A stretch of DNA of 64,000 nt, taken from NCBI RefSeq assembly GCF_011075055.1, contig NC_058147.1, positions 12,710,001 through 12,774,000 of the forward strand. The letters are read 5' to 3'. The notes under the pieces are model-generated. The model saw only the letters and a program-made list of their open reading frames with translations, was not told the DNA's origin and searched no databases. Shown piece after piece: positions 37,161-50,167 of the stretch (its first letter is position 1; each line of letters opens with the position of its first letter). The position numbers were made by a program, and so were the translations under genes. This DNA is from Mangifera indica. Lineage: Eukaryota > Streptophyta > Magnoliopsida > Sapindales > Anacardiaceae.

Positions 37161-40100
37161 TAGACCATCTCCCTCCAAAATTGGAGTCGAATCCCCCTCC
37201 TTCATATAAAAGATTCAAGGTGATATATGTGGACCCATTCATCCACCAAGTGAGCCATTTTGTTATTTTATAGTCTTAATTAATGTATTTGCATGATGAT
37301 CTCATGTTTGTTTATTGTCAACTAGAAATGTTACCTTTGCTAAACTGTTAACACAAATTATCAAATTAGAGATACATTTCGCAAATTATTTGATCAAGTC
37401 AATACAATTAGATAGTGCTAGTGAATTTACATCCAAGATATTTACTTATTATTGCATGTCTATTAGGATTATTGTTGAACATCTGATCCCATATATCCAT
37501 ACTTAGAATGGATTAGCTCAGTCTCTTATCAAACGACTCCATGTAATTGTACGTACTTAATTACTAAAACTCAATTACCAACTTCTATGTAGGGACATGT
37601 CATATTACATGTTGTAGTATTAGTTTGCTTGTGACTTTCTTCTTATCATCAATATTTTCCTTTACAATTAGTTCTTGGTTACCAACCTAATATATCTCAT
37701 TTGAGGATATTTGGTTGTGATGTATATGTAGCTATTGCATCTCCTCAACACATAAAAATGGGACTCTAAAGTCATTTGGGAATATATGTTGAATGTAATT
37801 CACTATCCATTATCAGATATTTGAAACTATTAACAAGGTGATCTTTCTACTGCACGATTTGTAGATTGTCACTTTGATGAGACAACATTCCCACCTTTAG
37901 GGAAAAAGAAAACGTCTCTTGAAGTTAGACATGAACTTACTTGGTATGTACCTACCATGTCTCATTTAGATTCTTGTACATTTCAAAGTGAAACTGAAGT
38001 GCTGAGGATAATGTATTTATAAATTATTGCGAACCAAATATTTGATATATTAGTAGATACTACAAAAGTGACAAAATCATATATATCAGCTATCAATGCA
38101 CCAATCAGAATTAATGTGAATGTTGAATTGTCCATTCGAGCTATTACTAATCAAACTATTACGCGCTAGAAGTATGGTTGACCTTTTAGATCAAAGGACA
38201 TTGTTTCTCAAAAAAGATAGAAAAATAATTAAACAGATATCAATCATGATGATCTTAAAATAAATGAAAAATTCATGCTCTCTAATGTTCCTTCAGAAGA
38301 GGTTATGGTCCCTAAAGAGACTCAAGCCCCTGAAGTGGTGCAAAATACTAAAGAATAGGAAAATGATAATAGTGAAATATCTTTAAATTATACTTATACA
38401 CGAAAGATGTGGAATTATGAAATTGTTAACATTGATGATATATTCTTATTTGTAGTAGCTACTAAAATTATGAATAATGGTGATTTTGAACTACAAACTC
38501 TGGTTGAGTGTAGAGAAAGACATGATTGGCCTAAATGGGAAGAAATAATTCAAGCAGAATTAGTTTCTTTAGCAAAACATAAAGTTTTTAGGCTTATAGT
38601 TCCAACACCTAAAGATGTATAATCTGTTGGATATAAGTGGGTATTTGTGAAAAAAAGAAATGAAAAAAATGAGATTTTTAGATTAAAAACTAGGCTTGTA
38701 GGCCAAGGTTTTTCCCTAAAGGCCAGGTATAGACATTAATGAAACATATGTACCTATGATAGATGTAATCACATTCAACTATTTAATCAGTTTAACGATC
38801 TCTAAAGGACTGGATATGTGTCTAATGGACGTAGTTACTACTTTTTTGTATAAAAACTTAGATACTGAAATTTAAATGGAACTCCTTGATGGATATAAAT
38901 TACATGAAGCAAAAAAGGATCAATTCAAGAGGCGTGTACTCAATTAAATTACAAAAATCATTATACGGATTAAAACAATCTAGAAAAATGCGGTACAATC
39001 ACTTTAATGAATATTTAAAAAAAGAAAGCTATGTGAATGACTCTATATGCCCATGTGTCTTTATTAAAAGGGTAAAATCAAGATTTTTCATTATAAAAAG
39101 TTATGTTGATGACATGAATTTAATTGAGTCTTCCTAAAAAGTCTAAAAAATTACTAAATATTTAAAAAACGAATTTGAGATGAAGAATTTGGGGAAAACA
39201 AAATATTATCTCGACCTACAGATCGAGCACAATTCAAATGGAATATTTATCCATCAATTAATATATATTGAAAATTTTTTAAAATGTTTTAATATAAATA
39301 CAACTTATCCTTTGAGTACCCTAACGGTTGTTCAACTCTTGATATGAAAAAGAGCCCATTTACTCAATCTTGAAGTATCATATCTTAATGTCATTGGAGT
39401 CTTATTATATTTGGTCTAATGCACTAGACTGAATATATCCTTCGTAGTCAATTTATTGGCCTGATTTACTCTACACTAACCTATCACCACTAGAATAGAA
39501 TCAAATAAATACTTTGTTACCTATGTGGGAATAGAGATTTGAGATTATTCTATTTTGTCAAATCATTAAAAATCTTAATTTGGTTGGATATACAAATGTT
39601 GGTGATCTTTTTGACCCTCATAAGGCCTGCTCACATACAAGATATGTTTTTACTTATAATGACACAACGATATCCTGATACTCCACCAAATAGACTTTAG
39701 TTGCAACGTCTTCAAATCATTTAAAGATTCTAGCTCTCCATAAAGCCAACTAAGAATGCATATGGTTACGGTTTGTCATCCATCATATCTAGAATACATG
39801 TAGTATTCCTTCTACAACAGACACTCCTTCCATATTATATGAAAACAATGCAACATGTATTGCTCAAATAAGAGGTGGATACATTAAAGGAGACAGAACC
39901 AAATATATCTCACTGAAGTTCTTTTACACTCATGTACTCCAACAAAGCAAAAAGATTGATATCAAACAAATATAATCCAGTGAGAATCTTATAGATTTGT
40001 TCACCAAGACATTACCAACATTAATTTTTGAAAAGTTAGTGTGTAATATCGGTATATGGCGGCTCAACAAGTAACCAAATTAATCTTACTACAAATAAGA

Positions 40101-40357
40101 GGAGCATTCATTAGGGGGAGCATTTATCAAGGAGAGCAAATTTTTTAGGTTTATCACATATTAAACAAAATGTGCACTGTAGTCTTTTTCTCTTCATTAG
40201 GTTTAGTAAGGTTTTTAATGAAGCAGTTTAAACATGTCTAATCTCACTTTATACGACCGTAAATAATTATGTTTCTTTGCTTTGGTTTTTATCTCAATGA
40301 GTTTTTTCTTAGTAAGATTAATATAATTATTTGTAAATGATGAAAATTCAAGGAGGA

Positions 40358-40560
40358 TATTATGTATAGTGAATTCTTCCACCATATGAGAAACTTTGGC
40401 CAAAAAGTTAATGTGAACACATTAAATGCCTTGAGAATTAACTTTAGAAAATGGCCATTTTCTTGAATAGAGGGGCGGCATAGATTGACTCGGTTTTAAG
40501 CCTTTCATCTTTCCTTTATATTTCTTTCAATTCTTTTTCCAATTATATAAAGTTTAAACA
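40358..40560 (+). repeat. 3' LTR of second Copia element, shortened
   Basis: It begins TATTATGTAT after the purine tract and ends TTTAAACA, followed by the duplication GAAAC. The canonical initial TG has become TA. Confidence 0.88.
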
Positions 40561-40790
40561 GAAACAAGTTTAATAACATTTTTTAGAGAGGTATGTGATT
40601 GAATAATAAAATATCCTTGTTTTTGAAATAATAAAAATAGCCCTAAACTACTCTAAAGGTAAGTTCTAAGTTTTAAAATAAAGGTAGCTAATAGGGTTAA
40701 TGACACATTAAAGTGAACTATGAGAAAAAATAATCATCAAAAGGAGAAAATATATTTTTTTGAGGTGTAAATGTAACGTTATGAATTTTA
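40561..40790. repeat. Duplicated segment, copy A right half
   Basis: It continues copy A after the Copia insertion and matches 43036-43263, including AATAATAAAATATC, AAATAATAAAAATAG and TTTTAAAATAAAG. Confidence 0.85.
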
Positions 40791-42834
40791 AAAGAATAAT
40801 TCATGTATACGAACTTTTGATAAGTAATATTTTTTCTTAACTGACGTATATTTGCTTACTACGATTTTAAAAGTTTATATTTTGGTTTCAACTTTCAAGT
40901 AAATGTGCACATGCCTAAATTTTATTAGTGAGTTTAGTTGCTTTTAGATTATTGCTGAGTATTCTAGTAGCTTTTGTTGTTATGTGTGTGTATAAATTCG
41001 TTCTTGATTGCTTTAACCTTTTTTATTATATTAATCTGTGTATTTGTTTTTAATAAAATGAGTGATAATTTTTTTTTTTTAAACAAAAACTGTGGACTTT
41101 TATGTTTTGATTTCAGGAAACTGCGCATACGTGTTAATTTAGTTGTTTTCTGGATTACTGGTAGAAAGCCTTTTTTATCAGTTATTAGAAGTTTTATGTT
41201 ATGATTGCTGTTATTAGAAGTTGTTTTGCTTACTCGGATGATAACAGTGTAAAATTCTATGTTTCGGTTTCAACAAATTCTATGTATAATTTGAGTATAT
41301 AGATTTGATGATTTTGAATTAAAAATAAAATAACATTCAGTCATATAATAATACATCATTTATGTATTAAAAGTGTATATGCATATCATTGCTCTAAAAT
41401 TATCTATATTCAATTTTTAAACCAAATTGAGAATCTAATTGTGTGACATCATGCAATTGTGTAATTCTTAATCAAATATAACTCAATTTTATTAATATAT
41501 CATCTGAATATCTAATTAACTACCTAAAATTAGGTGTACATATTATTACTTTATATTAAAATTATATTTTTTAAAAGGATTTATACAAGATTTTACAAAA
41601 ATAACAAAAGGAATAAAATAATACTCGTTTTACCCACAATTCTAACCTTATGTAAAGCCCAGGAATAAAATAAATTAAATTAAAATTAAAATTCAACAAA
41701 ATCTAGTAATAAATTAATCATAGTTCAAGTAAGTAAGCATTTGATTACGTTGTTTCACGTATTTTTAAAAATTGATTATATTTTGGGTAGATATGATTTG
41801 CTTATAATTTGAATAACATTAATTTTAATCATATCCTTTCATCAATTCTTCATCATATATGTGAACTGAGACAAGAGTATAATATCATGTCTAATTTATT
41901 CAATTTTGCTCGAAATTTGTTCAAAAATCGTGGGTATAAGCAATGGTAAGAGTGATAATGCCTACCTTATTTTTCGCTTTCACAATTGTTATTAGGAATA
42001 TGAGGTATAAATATGATTGTTAATCTTGTTTACATAATTTAGTTTTAAAATTTGTGCAAAATGTGAAGAAATCTTGAGTGGGAGTATGGTAGGAGTAATT
42101 ATTCCAATTTTATTTGTCAATTATACATTTTTTGTAGTGAATTTTAGTTATAAATATGGTTCTTAACTGTTTATTTACTTTATTTCTACTTTTGTAAGAA
42201 AGATTGATATGATTTTGAGTTAAAATTTTTACAGAACTAAAAAAATTAGAGGGTAGAAGTAATCTTGGTAGAGTAGGTGTGGTAGGTGCAGTTACGCCTA
42301 TTGGGCTAAGTTACTAGTTTTTTAAACCTTTAGGGTGACTTTTAAACTATGAAGACATAAGCTTTTTTATATTATATAAATTATGTTCTAATACATATTT
42401 AACATGCAAAACTTTGTAGAATGCATTATTATTTGTTGAATATCTCTCTATATGCATGTATTCTAACAATTGCTATTATTAATTTGTTTAGTTCATCACT
42501 TAAATTTTTCTTTTTTGAAAATGCCTAAAGTAGTGTTTAAGGTTGGATAAAGAGGGTAATAGATACTTGCATGTGACAACATGACAAGATAGATGGGTGA
42601 GAATTAGAGAATGTTGATAATTGAATAAAAAAACTACATACAAAAAATTAATTAAAAATTTTAAATCTCATTTGAAAATCAATTTAAGGTGGGAGTATAT
42701 CAACATTATAAAGAATTTTGAAAATTCGGTCAACAAATTATTTTATGAGATTCAAAATACTCATAACATTTGGTGTCTCAAAATATTAGCTAGAAAAATG
42801 AAACATCTTGCTGTCTCTTAATGTGATGGTTAGT
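40791..42834. other. AT-rich intergenic stretch, no gene seen
   Basis: There are no sustained frames with recognisable motifs. A motif of the form GGTA(A/G)GAGT or GGTAGGAGT recurs near 41946, 42088 and 42270, suggesting an old repeat of unknown class. The 76- and 66-codon frames at 40974 and 42621 look like chance. Confidence 0.4.
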
Positions 42835-43263
42835 CCTAAGTAACTTAATATTCAAGCTATATTAATTTTCCAAGTCAATTTTAATGAGTAGACAATGCAA
42901 GTGGTGACTTTTGTTTCTATCAACAACCATTGACCTTGACTCTGACTTTGGAAAATACAATGGTTAATTAATTTCTATAATCAATGACTTTTCACGGAAC
43001 CATGACTTGTCTTTCGTTAAAATCAAGAGATATTTCCTTTAAACAAGGGTAATAACATTTTCCAGAAAGGCATGTGATTGTATAATAAAATATCTTTTTT
43101 TATGAAATAATAAAAATAGTCCTATACTACTCTACAAGTAAGTTTTAAGTTTTAAAATAAAGATAGATAATAGGATTGATGACACTTCAAAATAAATTAT
43201 CAAAATAATAGTCATCAAAAAACTTTTTTTTTTTGAAGTATAAGTGTAATATTATGAATTTTA
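42835..43263. repeat. Duplicated segment, copy B: paralogous empty site of the Copia insertion
   Basis: It is continuous where copy A is split: TTCCTTTAAACAAGGGTAAT here corresponds to TTCCTTGAAAC, then the Copia, then GAAACAAGTTTAAT. It confirms the Copia boundaries independently. The TTGACC/TTGACT doublet at about 42931 is conserved between the copies. Confidence 0.85.
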
Positions 43264-45067
43264 AGGGGATAACTATTAACCTAAAATATATTTATAAGAG
43301 GTATGGATCAGACTAGGGAAGTTAGGTTTAGTGGATGATTTGAAAGTCCAGTCTGTCATGGTGCAACTCCAATAAACATGCATGTCATTGTTCTTGTCTC
43401 AATACATTGGGTTCCACCTTATATGGATCTTCCTTATGCTGGTATTGGTGATGGTTCTACATGAGGTAAGAGGGTTTTAAAGTACATGATAATATACTTG
43501 ACAACAAGGATGCACTACAAGATGCGTTTTGAAGAAATGCATTAGAATTGGGTTTTAACACAAAGTTATGGAGTCAACCAAGTCTAAGTGGGAAATCGAA
43601 TATTTTGTATGAGCAATGTTGATGGTGGGAACAAGTAATAAGGATTGAGGATTGTTACTATTTCCAACCATGCAACTTGGATAATGACTACACTTTTTCT
43701 TGAGATCAAATAAATCTCCATCATAGACAAGTTGGTTCACAAGCACTTGGACAAATTTTAAAATTTTCTTATCATAGTTAACTATAATTATAAGCCAAAA
43801 AAGAAAATCTTAATATTGCAAACATGTTAAAGATTGATATTTCATAAATACAATGTAACACCTTTCTTCAAAAGTGTTACCCTCTGGAGTGAAATGCTAT
43901 GATTCTTGATTACTTAAGCATGATATAACTTGAAACTTTCACCTATTCAAAACAAAAAGAAAATTTCCAGAAGTACCCTTCATTAATATAATTGCAGAAA
44001 TGTCAAAGGATGTTTATAATATATCATAAATCCTCATATATCAGTATAAATATCCAAACTCAAATAATATAAAATCTAATAACATAAATAAAATGATTGA
44101 AGTGCTCTTATATCCATCTTTAGACTATTTCACATTACAATGTCATGCTCACTTGCTACTTGCAAAAACATTAAAAGTGAGAGAGTGAGTGATAAGTTAC
44201 TTACTAAGGAGGGGAATTCAACTTAACTTTATCTCATATTTTCCTTAACTTGGATCCACCCTAACTAGGTCATCAAAAGCACTTCTCTTAGAATCCTTGC
44301 TTTGATGACGTGGAACTTACTTCACATAACTTATCTTAAGAATAGTTGTGGTCCCTTTTAGCCATCTCGAGAAACTCTAAGGTCCTGTAACTTTGACAAC
44401 TTTCTCTCGGCCATCTAGGATACGCTTGAGATCCTAAATTTGGATGACTCTCAAAATATTTGGAAACTTAAGTGAAAGTGCTTAAAACATTATTGGTACC
44501 TCTGTGTCAATTGGTCTAGGTCATAACAGAGATTTGACACCTTGACCATGCGAGTTACACATTATATGTAGTCTCTTTTCCATACACACACTATTAGACA
44601 ACAATATCATGTATAGGCTCTAGTGTAGGTATTGTGTTCTTATGCGAACTGTTATGCCCTTTTGTAGGTGTGTGTTCAAAGAATTTTACGTATGCCCCTT
44701 CATAATGACCCTTATAAAATATTAGAATATGTTACTATAAATAAAAAGTTAGACAATTTAACAACCATACTTTATACAAAATCCTACAAAAATTTAAAAA
44801 AAATAATGTAAAATCATTTTACTACCTAAATGCAAATATTATTTTACCCCCTGATAGGTGTGCTTAGACAAATATCCATTCGTCTGTTAGTAGGTGCAAC
44901 ATTATTGATGAGAATATAATTTATTTTTTGGTTAAATTCATTGTTCTACTCCATAAATTGAATCATAAAATGACCATAAGCATTTTCCCATTAGCTAACA
45001 ACCAATTTTAACTTAAAAAATGTTACATTTTTAAGCAAAATTCATAAATTTAATTTTACTCCTCAAA
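43264..45067. repeat. Intergenic stretch with a possible LTR fragment
   Basis: TGTAACACC occurs at 43854. Downstream text around 44140-44230 reads, on the minus strand, like the ACTTATCACTCACTCTCTCA module found near the 3' part of plant Gypsy LTRs. I infer a minus-oriented LTR fragment running to about 44.7 kb. No ends with a target duplication were found and there is no gene. Confidence 0.3.
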
Positions 45068-45075
45068 CTTTTTGC

Positions 45076-45288
45076 TAAGGGTGTTCGTAGTCCAATTTGG
45101 TATGATTTGATAGTTTTTTCAAACCAAATTGAAAAAACGGTTTGAAAAATTTTCAAATCAAACCAAATCAAACTGAAAAAATATGACTTTTTAAACTAAA
45201 CTATTTTACAAATCAAACCAAATCAAACTATAATTTTTAAACAATTTAGTCTAGTGTTACTATTTGAATCGAATTATGCACACCCCTG
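45076..45288. mobile_element. Small hAT-like MITE
   Basis: This 213-bp element has ends TAAGGGTG and, on the minus strand, CAGGGGTGTGCATAATTCG. The interior is rich in CAAACCAAATCAAA-type inverted repeats. The flanks CTTTTTGC (45068-45075) and CTTTTTAT (45289-45296) agree at six of eight positions, compatible with a decayed 8-bp hAT duplication. Confidence 0.6.
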
Positions 45289-45491
45289 CTTTTTATTAAT
45301 GGAAAATCTACCCTTTTTTGATAAAATTTGCTATTTCAAGATTAAATTTATACCCTAGTCTAACAAATAACTAATTTTAAACTCAAAAAAGTGATATTCA
45401 TCATGAAAAATTGAAAATCCGAATAAATAAAAAAACAAAACAATGAACATTAAAACAAATAATTAAATAAGTTAATACTAATCTTATAATT

Positions 45492-46990
45492 TATATGAGG
45501 TTCAAGTCTACCAATGACGGGTCAACTTGACCCGCTTTCATTAAAATTGTCAAAGAACAGTTACATGGTAGTTAGGTGGTAGTTGGACTATTATATATAT
45601 GTCCAAAACTGCACCCAACATGAGAGGAACATAATTTATATTTTCTAGAAGAAGAAAATCTTCTTCCTCTCCCAAACAAAATAGCACAAAAAATATAGAG
45701 ATCATGTCTCCCAAAAGAAATGGGGTCGTGAAAATGACTCAATCAACACCTGGTGTCATATTCAGATGGGCTTTGTGGCAAACTCGTCGTTGGGTACAAC
45801 AATTTATGTTTACAGTATTCACACAGTGATTTTTGGCATGCTTTATATGTTTCCAAGTGCATATGTTATGTTATCTATGAATAAAATTATGTATTATGTG
45901 AATAATATAATCTAAACTTTTTGTTTGTGATTGAAATTTTGTTTAAATTTGAATTTTGAGCACGAATTGAATTCGACCAAATTGTATGAAACAAAATGTT
46001 AGAAACATGTTAGTATGAAGCCTAGATGTGCTTTACATGCATTGAATTAAAAATCACCTGAAAATGATGTCAAAATCGACTAATTTAGAGCAAAAATTGA
46101 GACCGATGACGTGACTATCATGCCACCATTTCATAGAATTTCGACAATGATGGCATTAAAAGTTGGTACAAGAAGACTCATTATCAAATGAGTTTTAAAA
46201 GCCCTATGGTATTGTCATCAAAAGATGGTTGAAAGATGGCCAATTGAGTGGTTAAGAGTTTATAATTCTTTGTTAAGGGTTGCAATCGAGTTTGGAAAAC
46301 CTGATTGTCGGACCCATTTGGTCAACGGGTCAACTTATGGTCAAACAAGTTGAACTCAAACCATTCAATGCCTACCTAAGTTAGTTAACCAGTCTAATCA
46401 AAGCTTGACTGGTCACTATTAACATCAATAGCGATAAGTCGAGATTGATCAATTGTCAACAATAATCGTTTGATGTATGTGAGCACGCAGAGGCACTTGA
46501 GAGACTTCTCCTAGCATGTGTGGCTCACTCCTCGTATGTGAATGCATGTGCATGCATTACTTTGATGTGTGCGATGTCCACTTGATGCGCAAAGGTGCAT
46601 AGGACCATGTTTTGGTACAAGACAACATATAAGACATTGTTTCTGACATGTTTAAGTGCATGAAACCTATTTTTGGTGCATGGCAACCTTGATGCCTGAA
46701 TCTATGCATGGAATGTGTTCTATGGGTCTTGTGACAATGTAATATATCATTCATGCTCCTGAAAACATATATCAATGTTTCAAAACACATGTTTCTAATT
46801 CATGCTAGTTTGTTGACTAGGGACCATCACATTAAGTATATGATATGATCATTTGATGATTTAATGGTGCATGTTAGGATTGTGTATATAATCAATTGTA
46901 CTTTCTTAATAGGAAAAGAGATGTTACATAGTCTAATCATATTCAAGCATGACCATTAGCCCGTAATTAATGATCTTGTTTAGGACGAAG
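45492..46990 (+). mobile_element. Truncated relative of the 982-8381 Copia: LTR plus leader
   Basis: The LTR part (about 45492-45858) aligns with the 982-1366 LTR (ACCAATGACGGGTCAACTTG here, ACCCATGATGGGTCGACCCG there). The following leader matches about 1380-2370, sharing AAAAGCCCTATGGTATT and TAATGATCTTGTTTAGGACG-like text. The PBS is degraded and all coding sequence is missing. It is fused at about 46995 to an unrelated LTR fragment. Confidence 0.75.
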
Positions 46991-46999
46991 AGTGAAACA

Positions 47000-48191
47000 T
47001 AGGTAGAAGCCACGAGGAAGTCGTCATGTATTAGTGAAGTAAATAGACACACCCTTGTATGCCAAGGTATACATGTCTATGTATTTAAGGCAGAAGGAAA
47101 AAAAGTGTAAGGTGACTAGGCTAGAAATTTAAGGGTCGTCTTAAGCAATAGTACAAACATCTCTAGTATGCAGTGGTACCTTACGTGCCTAAGAGTTAAG
47201 TCATAGAGTGGCATAAGATATATTTTTAGGTAGAAGTAAGAACAACCTAAGTTGAATTATAGCTAGAGATGTATGCATGCTAGACACCATAAGATTATTA
47301 CGAAAGGGCACCTTAAGTACACATTTACTACACCGCCTATAGTAGGGCATGCCTGCAGTAAGATAACAGACTTGCAGTAGGGTACTTGCTTATTGTAAAA
47401 CCCAAGAAAGATACAAATTAGTATAGTGAAATAGAGAGATAGCTCATATGGCTAAAGTGTCATATCTTTGTATTTGATCTAGATCGATTGACCTAGTATA
47501 TAGCGTCACTTATAATTTTCAAATATAGATGTTTCCATTGAGTTAGATAGGGTCATATCAGACAAGAATCTAGATGAGTGGTTCCTTTGTGACCGAGCAA
47601 AAGTAGTTTGATTTAAAAGTCTTCATATATAGTCTAGATAATCCTTGGAGTCTAGTATAAACATAAAGACTATATATAAGACCTATCATCATCTATAAAG
47701 GAGTTTGATGCCAACTTTGGATGACAAAGATAGCAAGGATCGAGACCAAGGGCATTTTGGGGATTCTAGCAAAGATCATCAATAGAGTCTCCTACTAAAT
47801 AAGTGTTCTTACCACTCATTCTCCTACTTTTTTGTGTGTAGATACAAATAATTATGATGGCTATCGGATGAGTGTCGATCAGGGAGCATAGAGCTCTAAG
47901 GGCATTTTTCTCTTTTTAATTTATTTCCAAATTTCTCATTTTTTAGTTTTATGACTATATTAGACTACTCACATTATGATTTTAGTTTGTGCTTTTATAT
48001 TTGCCATTTTTGTTACGCTTCTAAGACATTTTTTATCAAAGCTATTTCAATCATTTTATAGGTTTAATAAATACTGTTTTATTCAAGTGTTTTTGAATTT
48101 GTTACTTGTTTGGTATCATTTAATTGCCTAAAATAGACAATTTGGTGACTCTTTCTTCTAAAAGGCAATACTTTTAGAGGGAGGTGTTACA
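47000..48191 (+). repeat. 3' part of a Gypsy-type LTR, fragment
   Basis: It aligns in order with about 52080-53255 of the solo LTR downstream. Shared text includes AGTGGTACCTTACGTGCC-like and GACTCTTTCTTCTAAAAGG-like stretches, and it ends GGTGTTACA at 48191. The 5' portion is missing. Confidence 0.7.
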
Positions 48192-49405
48192 CTTGGGTGG
48201 CATTGAGACCAAGGTCAAAGGGTGGCGAACCCTTGAGGAAGCTAATAACCCTCACTATTATGTTTGGGAAGTTTCAATGAACTACCTAATGGACCGAGAT
48301 CACAATGCATTAATTCTCCCCTTTGCTTTGACAATCAAGTTTGAATTAATCAAATAGATAAATTTTAAATTATTCACAAAAGTCCATGGTCTCAAGTTAG
48401 GTATTATACCAACAAATCATGCGAACTCAATTATGACTCTCGGTATCAATAGGATGGATATACATATCACCTTACATCGACAAATGTAGTCCCCACTTAT
48501 GCCTCTAATATACTTTACCTTTACTTTAGCAAACAAACAAAGTATATTAGTTAATTTTTCACCTGGTAGAAATGTATCCTTTACTTTGGCGAATGAGATT
48601 CCAACGAAGAGGGGCTTAATTAGGGCGTCATATTGAAAGGTACCAACTGTAATCTTAGACTTAATATTCATTTTGAAAGTTTTAATTAATCAGTCTCGTT
48701 AATTTTAATCCATATATTAGGTGATATTTATGCAAAATAAAACCTATACATACATTTTACAATGTAAATAAAATATACTAGTACACAATCATAACTAATG
48801 TCAAGCCCCTCGAGCTAAAAAGGGTTAACCTAGGTTTGTCTTGCTCTTTAGGTCTTTCCGTTTGTCTTTTGTCTTCAATCTTCGATATTACATAACTTTA
48901 TTTCCTAGTTATAATATTCTACAAAACAAAAATTAAACCTAATCTAAAAGAAGAATAAATGATAAGGTAAGGTGTGCGCACCTTATTTTATAAGTTTATA
49001 ACCCCTAAATAAAACATTCAAACACATAGTTCCTTTGGTTGTGTACTAAGCATCATGAATATATACATCCATAGATGTACAATTTAAAATTAAAATTAAT
49101 TAAATTTAATAATTATTTACCAAGTGTTAAATTACATTTTTGTCCCTTGAACTTTTGCATAATTTATTACCCAAAAAATTAAAAAATTTGTACTTTAGCC
49201 TCTATTTATAAAAATAGGCCAAAACTAAAATTCCAAGCTCATCCAAGCATGCAGGTCATGGTGCTAGCCATTCATGCCTTCTACCAAAGTAAGGCAATAT
49301 GACATGTAAGTCATCCTCACATTAGTAGCAATAACACAATTTGAAGGTGATTTTATGCAACTACACAAAATCAATAACTTACCAATTGAATTACAACAAC
49401 CTACA
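48192..49405. other. Intergenic, probably old LTR material, no gene seen
   Basis: TGTCAAGCCCCTCGAG near 48800 resembles an LTR start, but no partner end was found. There is no sustained frame with recognisable motifs. Confidence 0.35.
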
Positions 49406-49415
49406 AATTTAATAA

Positions 49416-50157
49416 GGCCAAAGGACTATTTCCCACCCAAGGTATGCTGCAATCTCAAGTTTCTACCCTTTATCTTTGATAATACCAAATACCCACCTAT
49501 GAGTAGTTAAAATTAACGGTGGTAAGGGTAAAATCGTCATTTTATCTATAATATTAAAAATAAATCAAAATTTTATCTCTTTTTCGCCCCTTAACCCCTA
49601 AAAACAAACCATTTTCCCCTAGGCCAAGTTTTGAAAAATAGCATTCCCCCCCTAGGCAATCTCCGACACCGAATCCGGCTCCATCGCCCACGACGATGCT
49701 TTCCAGAGGCACCACCATGCTCCGGCGGTCTCCCTTACCTCCTCTGGAGCGACGGTTGGCCGAGATCTGGCCTGGAAAGAAGAAAAGCTTCGTCAGGAGA
49801 TCTGGTCTCCCGACGAAGCTTTTCTTCTTTCCAGGCCAAATCTCGGCCAACCGTCGCTCCAGAGGAGGCAAGGGAGACCGCCGGAGCATGGTGGTGCCTC
49901 TGGAAAGCGTCGTCGTGGGCGATGGAGCCAGATTCGGTGTCGGAGATTGCCTAGGGGGGGAATGCTATTTTTCAAAACTTGACCTAGGGGGAAATGGTTT
50001 GTTTTTAGAGGTTAGGGGTGGAAAAAGAGAAAATATTTTTAGGGGTTAGGGTTCCGTTAATTTTAACTACTTATGGGTGGGTATTTGGTATTATCAAAGA
50101 TAAAGGGTGGAAACTTGAGATTGCAGCATACCTTGGGTGGGAAATAGTCCTTTGGCC
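49416..50157. mobile_element. Foldback Mutator-like element with GC-rich palindromic arms
   Basis: This 742-bp element begins GGCCAAAGGACTATTTCCC and ends with the complement. It has a perfect 10-bp direct repeat AATTTAATAA on both sides (49406-49415, 50158-50167), matching Mutator target size with one ambiguous base. Almost the whole element is one inverted repeat centred near 49.8 kb. The inner arms (about 49650-49800 and 49800-49950) are nearly perfect complements and much richer in G+C than the surroundings. Transcription would yield a long hairpin. Open frames on both strands here encode mirror copies of the same peptide and reflect the palindrome, not a gene. Confidence 0.9.
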
Positions 50158-50167
50158 AATTTAATAA

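Larger units (their letters stand above)
33010..40060 (+). pseudogene. Copia gag-pol relic, interrupted by TRIM-like array
   Basis: Gag-like text is seen at about 33040 (NPLDLWRNLKDKFEHH). The protease region at about 33890 reads DKDMCLVDSATMRTILK, followed by TISGSINLIEASKRGTILL and LLSFKNIRNNGYHIKT. The pre-integrase part stops at KLVIR (34476) and resumes after the array at 37166 with PSPSKIGVESP. Integrase continues (GDICGPIHPPSEPF, NVTFAKLLTQIIKLE). RT runs from about 38407 (DWPKWEEIIQAELVSLAKH, VGYKWVFVKKRNEKNEI, SLYGLKQS, then SYVDDMNLIE near 39100). RNase H-like text extends to about 40060. Stops and frameshifts are frequent, so it is non-functional. Confidence 0.82.
30907..40560 (+). 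mobile_element. Complete but decayed Ty1/Copia element with nested insertions
   Basis: The LTRs are 30907-31167 (261 bp, starts TGTTATGTAC) and 40358-40560 (203 bp, starts TATTATGTAT, internally deleted). A perfect 5-bp duplication GAAAC lies at 30902-30906 and 40561-40565. After the 5' LTR comes GTTATCAATACTATCAG as the primer-site region, and before the 3' LTR a purine tract AAGGAGGA. Gag, protease, integrase, RT and RNase H remnants occur in Copia order but with many stops. Two foreign pieces are nested inside: an AAGAGGGGGG-type repeat at about 31.3-32.55 kb and a TRIM-like array at 34477-37160. The insertion site is duplicated elsewhere without the element (42835-43263). Confidence 0.92.

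Noticed and set aside
49554..50049. Open frames of 107-117 codons on both strands with Arg/Pro-rich peptides
   Set aside because: They are mirror copies of each other created by the palindromic arms of the foldback element. They lack any domain, and the codon openness comes from high GC.
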